From: Verrucomicrobiota bacterium
GTDB taxonomy: Bacteria > Verrucomicrobiota > Verrucomicrobiia > Verrucomicrobiales > DEV007
Direction: 5' to 3'
DNA length: 14,430 nt
NCBI GenBank assembly: GCA_013152075.1
Contig: JAADHD010000476.1
Coordinates: 1 to 14,430 of the forward strand
This document shows positions 1-5,754 of the stretch, in pieces (the first letter of the stretch is position 1; the number at the start of each line of letters is the position of its first letter). The notes beneath the pieces were generated by a model. The model saw only the letters and a list, made by a program, of their open reading frames with translations. It ran no database searches and was not told the origin of the DNA. The translations under genes and the position numbers were made by a program.

Positions 1-2
1 TG

Positions 3-1133
3 ATTCCGGCGGCTCTTGCGCAAAGTGAAAAGCCCTTCCAACTACTGGGTAAAGTTGCGGGATTGACGGTTTTGAATGATCGTCCGATCAATGCTGAAAC
101 GCCGCCGCATTTGCTGGATGATGATGTGACCCCGGCAGATCGATTGTTTGTTCGCAATAACGGGCATCCTCCGGTTTTGTCAGACATTGATGCTGACAAG
201 TGGACCCTGGAGATCGGCGGTGAGTCCTGCAAAAATCCACAGACCTTTACGCTGCCTGAGTTGAAAAAGAAGTTTAAACATTATACCTACCAATTGACGA
301 TTGAGTGCGGTGGCAATGGTCGAGGTGAATTCAATCCGCCGGCTAAGGGAAACCAATGGACTCTGGGCGCAGTTGGATGTCCGAAGTGGACGGGAGTTCG
401 CATGCGTGATGTGTTGGAGCATTGTGGAATTAAAGAAGATGCGGTGTACACTGCTTATTACGGTAAAGACACACACCTTTCCAGTGACCCTAAAAAAGAC
501 GCGATCTCCCGCGGAGTGCCGATTGCCAAAGCGCTTGAGGATGAATCTTTGATCGCCTTTGCGATGAACGGGGAAGACATTCCTTGGCTGAATGGATACC
601 CGCTTCGTTTAGTGACCGGCGGATGGCCAGCTTCGACTTCAGGTAAGTGGGTGAACCGCTTGCTGATTCGCGATCAAGTGCACGATGGTACGAAGATGAT
701 AGGTCAGGCTTACAGAGTACCAAAGAAGACGGTTGCTCCCGGCACATCGGTTCCGGATGAGGATATGAAAATAATCGAGTCCATGCCGGTTAAATCGTTG
801 GTGACTTTTCCGAAATCAGGTGTTAGTCATCCGGTTGGAAAGAAATTCGCCGTTCGCGGTCACGCTTGGGCGGGAGACCTTGAAGTGAAAGAGATGTTTG
901 TCTCGATCGACTTTGGCAGAACCTGGCAGAAGGCGGACTTGGAAGCTCCGGTGAATAGACTGGCCTGGCAGCGTTGGAGTGCTGAAGTCAAGTTTCCAGA
1001 GACCGGCTATTATGAAGTGTGGGCGCGGGCTGTGGATAGTAAGGGCATCAGTCAGCCGATGATTTTACCGGGGTGGAATCCCAAGGGCTACCTGAATAAT
1101 GCCTGTCACCGGATTGCGGTGCAGGCGGTGTGA
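3..1133 (+). CDS. sorA: SorA-like periplasmic sulfite dehydrogenase, molybdopterin subunit (5' truncated)
   Basis: Molybdenum-cofactor oxidoreductase of the sulfite oxidase family, expected to oxidise sulfite to sulfate in the periplasm and pass electrons to a cytochrome c. The frame is open from base 3, so the gene begins before the window. The first visible residues, IPAALAQ, look like the end of an export signal, so the TTG at 63 is not the start. A cofactor-domain motif IECGGNGR places the expected Mo-ligand Cys at codon 306-308. Earlier come the family-typical stretches LLDDDVTPADRLFVRNNG and, near the C-terminus, WNPKGYLNNACHRI, which ends the Mo-co dimerisation domain (roughly bases 770-1130). 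The arginine of the substrate pocket is in RNN, where many relatives have RNH. The cytochrome gene downstream supports a SorAB pair. SoxC is an alternative, but its usual partner SoxD is a larger cytochrome. Confidence 0.78.
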   Translation: MPAALAQSEKPFQLLGKVAGLTVLNDRPINAETPPHLLDDDVTPADRLFVRNNGHPPVLSDIDADKWTLEIGGESCKNPQTFTLPELKKKFKHYTYQLTIECGGNGRGEFNPPAKGNQWTLGAVGCPKWTGVRMRDVLEHCGIKEDAVYTAYYGKDTHLSSDPKKDAISRGVPIAKALEDESLIAFAMNGEDIPWLNGYPLRLVTGGWPASTSGKWVNRLLIRDQVHDGTKMIGQAYRVPKKTVAPGTSVPDEDMKIIESMPVKSLVTFPKSGVSHPVGKKFAVRGHAWAGDLEVKEMFVSIDFGRTWQKADLEAPVNRLAWQRWSAEVKFPETGYYEVWARAVDSKGISQPMILPGWNPKGYLNNACHRIAVQAV

Positions 1134-1185
1134 AGCTCAGAGTGTTAATATTTGGAATCATTTCATTATGAACGAAGGCATGAAA

Positions 1186-1635
1186 ATGAAGGGACTTAAG
1201 GTCAGTGGATTAGTGGTGATAATATCGACGATGTTATTGCCAATGTGCTTGAATGCGGCGGATGAAACAAAGCAAGTTAAGGATATTCCGCTTGATCCGG
1301 TGACTGGTATGAAAATGACCGGCGACTGGGAATTGGTGAGGAACAACTGCATTATTTGTCATTCGGCGCAGCAGTTCCTGAGACAAAAGGGTACGTTGGT
1401 GACTTGGACGGAGATTGTGCAGTGGATGCAGAAAGACGGGGGGCTATGGCCGCTACAGCCGGAGCTAGAGAAGAAAATTCTATCTTATCTGGCCGGCAAT
1501 TACGGGCCGAGTGACGCGTATCGACGCGCGCCGATTCCGGCGACTTTTATGCCGACCAATCCCTACGAGAGTAAAATTAGGAAGGAAGTGGAAGAGAAGA
1601 GGAAGGCGGGGTTGATACCGATGAAGAAGCCTTGA
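1186..1635 (+). CDS. sorB: SorB-like secreted monohaem cytochrome c subunit
   Basis: Small exported c-type cytochrome, probably the electron acceptor of the sulfite dehydrogenase encoded just upstream. One haem-binding motif, CIICH, lies at bases 1348-1362. A Met in ATFMPTNPYESK near the C-terminus is a candidate distal ligand. The N-terminus is a signal peptide: a basic MKGLK followed by a hydrophobic VVIISTMLLPMCLNA stretch. The start at 1186 is chosen because GAAGG (1174-1178) sits 7 nt upstream; in-frame ATGs at 1168 and 1180 are alternatives with poorer spacing. The last 50 residues are basic and proline-rich after a NYGPSDAYRRAPIP segment. The gap to the upstream gene is short and shows no terminator, so the two are probably co-transcribed. 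Cytochrome identity is certain from the motif; the SorB assignment rests on context. Confidence 0.72.
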   Translation: MKGLKVSGLVVIISTMLLPMCLNAADETKQVKDIPLDPVTGMKMTGDWELVRNNCIICHSAQQFLRQKGTLVTWTEIVQWMQKDGGLWPLQPELEKKILSYLAGNYGPSDAYRRAPIPATFMPTNPYESKIRKEVEEKRKAGLIPMKKP

Positions 1636-1636
1636 A

Positions 1637-1667
1637 GAATGGGCGAATCGCGAATGGGCGAATGGCC
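1637..1667. repeat. Short imperfect tandem repeat
   Basis: Two adjacent copies of a 15-16 nt unit (GAATGGGCGAATCGC, then GAATGGGCGAATGGCC) begin 2 nt after the cytochrome stop codon. Inside each copy GCGAAT-type heptamers recur. The stretch creates spurious ATG codons in frame with the downstream esterase. Its function is unknown; it may be the edge of a dispersed intergenic element. Confidence 0.55.
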
Positions 1668-1707
1668 GAATAACAATGTAGGAGGGAATGTGATTTACTC
1701 TCTCTTT

Positions 1708-1750
1708 GGAAGCCGAGTTTGCCGATCTTGCAAGGTCGGCTTAGAGTTCC
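1708..1750. repeat. Hairpin-forming intergenic element (REP-like candidate)
   Basis: GCCGATC (1721-1727) and GGTCGGC (1734-1740) form a 7-bp stem with one G-T pair around the loop TTGCAA. An alternative 7-bp stem pairs AAGCCGA (1710-1716) with TCGGCTT (1736-1742), so two conformations compete. Outer GGAA (1708-1711) and TTCC (1747-1750) extend the symmetry. No T-tract follows, so this is unlikely to be an intrinsic terminator. It lies 24 nt before the esterase start codon. Confidence 0.5.
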
Positions 1751-1773
1751 CGCATCTACATAACCTCTTTGAC

Positions 1774-3882
1774 ATGAATACAGAAAACGACAATTTTTTG
1801 ATAGAACGCAGGAAATGGCTGAGCGGCGTCGGTGCAACGGCTTTCGGGTTGTCTTTCAGTGAAATGGCAGGCGTGACTGAGCTGGTGGCTGCCGCTGATG
1901 CGAAGGCTTCTGCTTTGGATCCCTTTAACCGTTTTCCAAGAATGGTGCAGGAGTCTTTTGTGCGACGGGTGAGCCGGGTGGAAATGAAGGGCTTATTGGC
2001 CAAATCAGAATTAAAAACAAAAGCCGATGCCGAGGCTTATGTGAAGGCGGTTCAGAAAAAGATTAAAACTGCTTTTGCGCCTTTTCCACAGAAAAAATCA
2101 CCGTTGAAAGCGAGGATTACCGGCACGGTTGAGCGTGGGACTTACAAAATTGAAAAATTGATTTTTGAGAGCCGTCCGGGATTTCTGGTGACCGCTAATC
2201 TTTATATGCCGGAGGGACGTGAGGGGCCAATGCCGGCAGTGGTTGGAACTTGTGGTCATTCCAATAATGGCAAAGCGTCGAAGGCTTATCAATCGTATGC
2301 GCAGGGACTGGCCAAGCAGGGTTATGTGGTATTAATTTATGATCCCATTGGTCAGGGAGAGCGATTGCAATATGCCGGTGATGATTTGAAATCGTTGGTG
2401 GGCGGCCCGACAACAGAACATGCGCAGGCGGGTAATCAGCAGTTTCTTGTAGGCGATTTTTTTGGTTCGTGGCGAGCATGGGATGGAATCCGGGCTTTGG
2501 ATTATTTGCTGACCCGTAAAGAGGTGGATCCTAAAAAAATTGGGGTTACCGGAAATTCCGGTGGTGGTACGATGACAACTTGGTTGTGTGGCGTCGAGCC
2601 GAGGTGGTCGATGGCGGCGCCGAGTTGTTTCGTGACGACCTGGCGGCATAACATCGAAAATGAGTTGCCACAGGATACCGAGCAATGTCCGCCCAGGACA
2701 TTGGCTCTGGGATTGGATCACGATGATTTTCTTGCGGCGATGGCGCCCAAACCGGTGATAATTTTGGCAAAGGAGAAAGACTTTTTTGACGCTCGCGGAT
2801 CAGCAGAAACGTATGAGCGTTTGAAAAACCTCTACCGTTTATTGGGCAAGGAGGATAATATCAGCCTCTTCACCGGACCTACGACCCATGGTTACAGTCA
2901 GGAGAATCGTGAGGCGATGTATCGGGTGTTCAACAAGGCGACGGGTTTGCCGGCGATCAAATCGGAGCCGGAGATCCAAATTGAAACGGATGAAACTTTA
3001 CAATGCACTCCGACGGGGCAGGTGAAGGATATGAAGTCGCGTTCGGTGTTTTCTTTCACTGCGGCGAAAGCTCGGGCTCAGGAGAAAAAGCGCAAAGAGC
3101 AGGCGTTGAAAGGAGAAGATTTGAAAAAAGCGGTTAAAGATGTATTGCGTCTGTCAAAAAGGGGAAAAGCTCCGCGTTCCAGGATTTTTCGGGCTTCAGG
3201 CGGTGACCGCGCTTACCCCAAAAAGTTTTATATCAATTACGGAGTGGAGAGTGATCCTGGTATTATGGCCATTTGCACCATGCTGGGAGATGAGCGCATG
3301 CATTCACGCCCTCCTCAGGCGGAAGGCAAGGGGCGGGCCTTGTTGTATGTTTCGCATTTGTCCGCGGATGCGGAGCTGAGAGACGAGCCGCTGTTGCGGG
3401 AGGTGATCAAAACAGAAGGCACCGATACTCGGGTGTTTGCCTGTGATGTCCGCGGAGTGGGAGATTCGCGCCCCGGGCTCACTGCTCAAAAGGATCCTTA
3501 CAGTTTTTATGGAGCGGATTATATGTACGCGATCTATTCGCTAATGTTTAACCGGCCTTATCTCGGTGGGCGCACTTACGATGTGTTGAGTGTGTTAGAT
3601 TGGATGGGTGCGCGTGGATACAAGGATGTGCATTTGGTTGGCAAAGGCTGGGGCGCGCTGCCGGCAACCTTTGCAGCTATGTTTTGCGACAACGTGAAGC
3701 AGGTGACTCTCAAGAATTCCCTGAGCAGTTATTTTGATGTGACGCAGGCGGAATTTTACAAATGGCCGTTGTCGTCTTTTTTGCCAGGAGTGGCGAGAAA
3801 ATTTGATCTGCCCGATTGTTATGAAGAGCTTAAATCCAAAGGGTTGCGTCAGGTGGAGCCTTGGGATGCGGAAATGAGTTAA
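1774..3882 (+). CDS. Tat-exported two-lobed alpha/beta hydrolase, acetyl-xylan-esterase type
   Basis: Predicted secreted carbohydrate esterase of 702 aa. Starting at 1774 gives a canonical twin-arginine signal (ERRKWLSGVGA, residues 11-21), which is why this ATG is preferred over in-frame ATG 1639 or GTG 1690. Lobe 1 (about 110-390) is an acetyl-xylan-esterase/dienelactone-hydrolase-like fold. It has the strand VVLIYDPIGQGER, the nucleophile elbow GNSGG with Ser262, a likely acid at Asp336 or Asp339, and His372 in THGYS. A charged linker (about 425-470) leads to lobe 2 (about 520-702). Lobe 2 repeats the fold (VFACDVRGVGDSRPG, LVGKGWGA) but has Gly625 where the nucleophile Ser should be, so it is probably non-catalytic. 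Large esterase-like proteins of this general layout are familiar in Verrucomicrobiota and Planctomycetota. The substrate is not evident from sequence. The thioesterase follows after 35 bp. Confidence 0.75.
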   Translation: MNTENDNFLIERRKWLSGVGATAFGLSFSEMAGVTELVAAADAKASALDPFNRFPRMVQESFVRRVSRVEMKGLLAKSELKTKADAEAYVKAVQKKIKTAFAPFPQKKSPLKARITGTVERGTYKIEKLIFESRPGFLVTANLYMPEGREGPMPAVVGTCGHSNNGKASKAYQSYAQGLAKQGYVVLIYDPIGQGERLQYAGDDLKSLVGGPTTEHAQAGNQQFLVGDFFGSWRAWDGIRALDYLLTRKEVDPKKIGVTGNSGGGTMTTWLCGVEPRWSMAAPSCFVTTWRHNIENELPQDTEQCPPRTLALGLDHDDFLAAMAPKPVIILAKEKDFFDARGSAETYERLKNLYRLLGKEDNISLFTGPTTHGYSQENREAMYRVFNKATGLPAIKSEPEIQIETDETLQCTPTGQVKDMKSRSVFSFTAAKARAQEKKRKEQALKGEDLKKAVKDVLRLSKRGKAPRSRIFRASGGDRAYPKKFYINYGVESDPGIMAICTMLGDERMHSRPPQAEGKGRALLYVSHLSADAELRDEPLLREVIKTEGTDTRVFACDVRGVGDSRPGLTAQKDPYSFYGADYMYAIYSLMFNRPYLGGRTYDVLSVLDWMGARGYKDVHLVGKGWGALPATFAAMFCDNVKQVTLKNSLSSYFDVTQAEFYKWPLSSFLPGVARKFDLPDCYEELKSKGLRQVEPWDAEMS

Positions 3883-3917
3883 GAATATAGTTGGTGATCA
3901 GTTGAGTTAGGAGGATT

Positions 3918-4277
3918 ATGGAAACTTTGCAACAGGTCAGGCCGGAGCATTTGAATCACCACGGATTTTTGTTTGGTGGATATATGCTGATGTGGGTGGA
4001 TGAGGCTGCGTGGATTGCGGCTAGTCTGGATCGCCCCGATTGTCATTTTGTGACGGTGGGCATGGAGAAGGTGGAGTTCCGCCACAAGGTGCAGAAGGGT
4101 TCGATACTGATGTTTTCGATTATTGAGTCACGAGTCGGTAGAACTTCCGTGACTTATCAGGTGGATGTGACCTGCCGTCATGCCGCAGGGCATGAAAAAT
4201 CAGCTGAGCCCGTTTTTTCCAATCAGGTGACGATGGTGAGAGTTGATGAGGGGGGGACGAAGATCCCGTTGGATTAG
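3918..4277 (+). CDS. Hotdog-fold acyl-CoA thioesterase (YciA/BACH-like)
   Basis: Cytoplasmic thioesterase of 119 aa that would hydrolyse an acyl-CoA to free acid and CoA. The N-terminal motif fits the family: Asn13, Gly16, FGG (19-21), then WVDEAAW with the likely catalytic Asp28 on the hotdog helix. Later segments VTVGMEKVEFRHKVQKG and RTSVTYQVDV match the strand and substrate-tunnel parts of the fold. A perfect AGGAGG (3909-3914) lies only 3 nt before the ATG, which is unusually close but marks this start. The protein is slightly shorter than typical YciA. It is 35 bp after the esterase with no visible terminator and converges with rsmB, whose stop is 4 bp away. The acyl specificity cannot be read from sequence. 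Confidence 0.85.
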   Translation: METLQQVRPEHLNHHGFLFGGYMLMWVDEAAWIAASLDRPDCHFVTVGMEKVEFRHKVQKGSILMFSIIESRVGRTSVTYQVDVTCRHAAGHEKSAEPVFSNQVTMVRVDEGGTKIPLD

Positions 4278-4281
4278 CGGG

Positions 4282-5559
4282 TCAGGAAGCTTTCAGCCTC
4301 AAGCGGGCGGCGAAGGCGCCGTCAAAGCCATTCTCCCATGGCAAGCATACTTTGCTTTCTTCAAGCTCAAGAGCTGGGAATTCAGTTAACAAAATATCTA
4401 TCGCCTGTTGATTCTCTTCGGCTTCGAGTGAGCAGGTGCTGTAAACTAGATGTCCGCCCGGTTTTAACAGAGGCAGGCAGTTTCGCGTGATTTCGAGTTG
4501 CTGGGTCTGCATGCTCCTGAAGTCTTTCGGCTGCAGGCGCCAACGTACATCAATACGTCTCCTCATCACGCCCGTATTACTGCAGGGAGCATCGATGAGG
4601 ATGCTGTCGAATGAAGCGGGGTTGGGGAAGCCGGCTGAATCGTTGTCTGGTGTGAGCCAATCGATTTGGCGGAGCTCGCAGTTGCTCACATGACTGCGTT
4701 TGAGGTTTTCCTCAAGGCGTAGCAGGCGTTTCTCATCGTTATCACATGAGATGATCTGTCCGGAGTTTTTCATCGCGCCAGCGAGCCAAATAGTTTTGCC
4801 GCCGGGGGCACCGCAGGCATCGAGAATAATTTGTCCGGGTTTGGGTTCAAGAAGTTGGCAGGCTATACTGGTGCTGGGATCCTGAATATAGATCAAGCCT
4901 TGTCCAATCCAGTCAGGGGGAATCGGCCCATCGAGTCGCAGGAAGTCGTCAGGAGCGTTCGGGGCTATATGGGTGAACTCGGAGTCACGAATTTCAGTGA
5001 GGGCCTCCGGATTAGCGCTCAATGAATTGAGACGAAGATACACAGGAGCGGCCTCATTGTTCCACGCACAAAGCTTGCTCACATTGTCTTCGCCAAAACT
5101 TTTTTCCCAGCGTTCGATAAGAAAAGCCGGGTGGGAAAAAGCCTCTTCAAGAGAGAGTGAAGCGACCAATTCATCCAGCTCGGCTTCTTTGCGCATGGCG
5201 TTGCGTAGAATGGCGTTCACCAGGGATTTTGCTGCACGGTTGTCGGCTAGTGTGACGGTTTCATTGACCGCTGCGTGGGTCGCGATGTTGGTGAGGCGGA
5301 TTTGATAAAGCCCGATACGGAGAACGAGGCGGAGTCGATGTTTGAGGCTTTTGTGATTCCTCAAGTGATCAATACAGGTATCCAGCAGGGTAAGGTTGCG
5401 AATGATGCCGTAGAATATTTGCTGCACAAAGGCATGGTCACGGGATTCCAGTTGATATTTTTTACTAAGGTCAGCCAGGATTCTGTCAGCGTGGATCGTC
5501 TCGTTCTCCCAGCGTTCCAGGCATTTAAAAATGATTTTTCTTAATGGAGGGGACGCCAT
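4282..5559 (-). CDS. rsmB: 16S rRNA (cytosine-C5)-methyltransferase RsmB
   Basis: SAM-dependent RNA methyltransferase of 425 aa, expected to make m5C967 (E. coli numbering) in 16S rRNA. An N-terminal NusB-like RNA-binding domain covers about residues 5-130 (ATHAAVNETVTLA, LVNAILRN). The Rossmann methyltransferase domain follows: motif I DACGAPGGK (247-255), motif IV DAPCSNTG with Cys326, and motif VI YSTCSLE with the catalytic Cys376. The protein ends with the usual GFDGAFAARL segment, and its length is normal for the family. There is no Shine-Dalgarno site before the ATG, and a TATAAT lies very close to it. It is the last gene of the minus-strand block and meets the thioesterase gene tail to tail. 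Confidence 0.95.
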   Translation of the reverse strand: MASPPLRKIIFKCLERWENETIHADRILADLSKKYQLESRDHAFVQQIFYGIIRNLTLLDTCIDHLRNHKSLKHRLRLVLRIGLYQIRLTNIATHAAVNETVTLADNRAAKSLVNAILRNAMRKEAELDELVASLSLEEAFSHPAFLIERWEKSFGEDNVSKLCAWNNEAAPVYLRLNSLSANPEALTEIRDSEFTHIAPNAPDDFLRLDGPIPPDWIGQGLIYIQDPSTSIACQLLEPKPGQIILDACGAPGGKTIWLAGAMKNSGQIISCDNDEKRLLRLEENLKRSHVSNCELRQIDWLTPDNDSAGFPNPASFDSILIDAPCSNTGVMRRRIDVRWRLQPKDFRSMQTQQLEITRNCLPLLKPGGHLVYSTCSLEAEENQQAIDILLTEFPALELEESKVCLPWENGFDGAFAARLRLKAS

Positions 5560-5570
5560 GACTAGTTTGT

Positions 5571-5598
5571 ATTATAGTTGCCGCAGGTATTGGATGAA
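5571..5598 (-). promoter_or_regulatory. Putative sigma70-type promoter of rsmB
   Basis: On the minus strand a perfect TATAAT (5571-5576) is preceded by TTCATC (5593-5598) after a 16-nt spacer. Transcription would begin only about 4-7 nt before the rsmB ATG, implying a nearly leaderless message. This agrees with the absence of a Shine-Dalgarno site. The -35 match is poor. Confidence 0.45.
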
Positions 5599-5697
5599 GA
5601 ACATATTTAGAATCCGTCGATATTAAAACTCGACAAAGTCTTCAGTGGTGCTCCTGACCTTGCACGGAGAGTAGTAGTTAGATTGGCACGCCCTCTT

Positions 5698-5716
5698 GAA
5701 ATCCGAGATGGATTTC
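5698..5716 (-). terminator. Hairpin downstream of lptD, possible weak terminator
   Basis: GAAATCC (5698-5704) and GGATTTC (5710-5716) make a perfect 7-bp stem with a 5-nt loop, 38 nt after the lptD stop. No T-tract follows on the minus strand, so it may be a processing or mRNA-stability element instead. The rest of the 195-bp lptD-rsmB gap holds only the rsmB promoter candidate. Confidence 0.3.
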
Positions 5717-5754
5717 TTCGTCAAAATTTCTATTCAGCAAAAACTGACACTAGA

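Noticed and set aside
63..65. TTG as the start of the sulfite dehydrogenase
   Set aside because: The frame is open to the left edge and the upstream residues look like the end of an export signal, so the gene is truncated by the window.
1639..1773. N-terminal extension of the esterase from ATG 1639 or GTG 1690
   Set aside because: The extension is made of repeat and hairpin DNA and would bury the twin-arginine signal that begins properly at 1774.
2332..2721. 129-codon minus-strand frame inside the esterase
   Set aside because: It is antisense to conserved catalytic motifs and its translation is low-complexity and unlike any family.
5616..5634. GTCGA/TCGAC inverted repeat in the lptD-rsmB gap
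   Set aside because: A 5-bp stem with a 9-nt loop and no T-tract is too weak to call.
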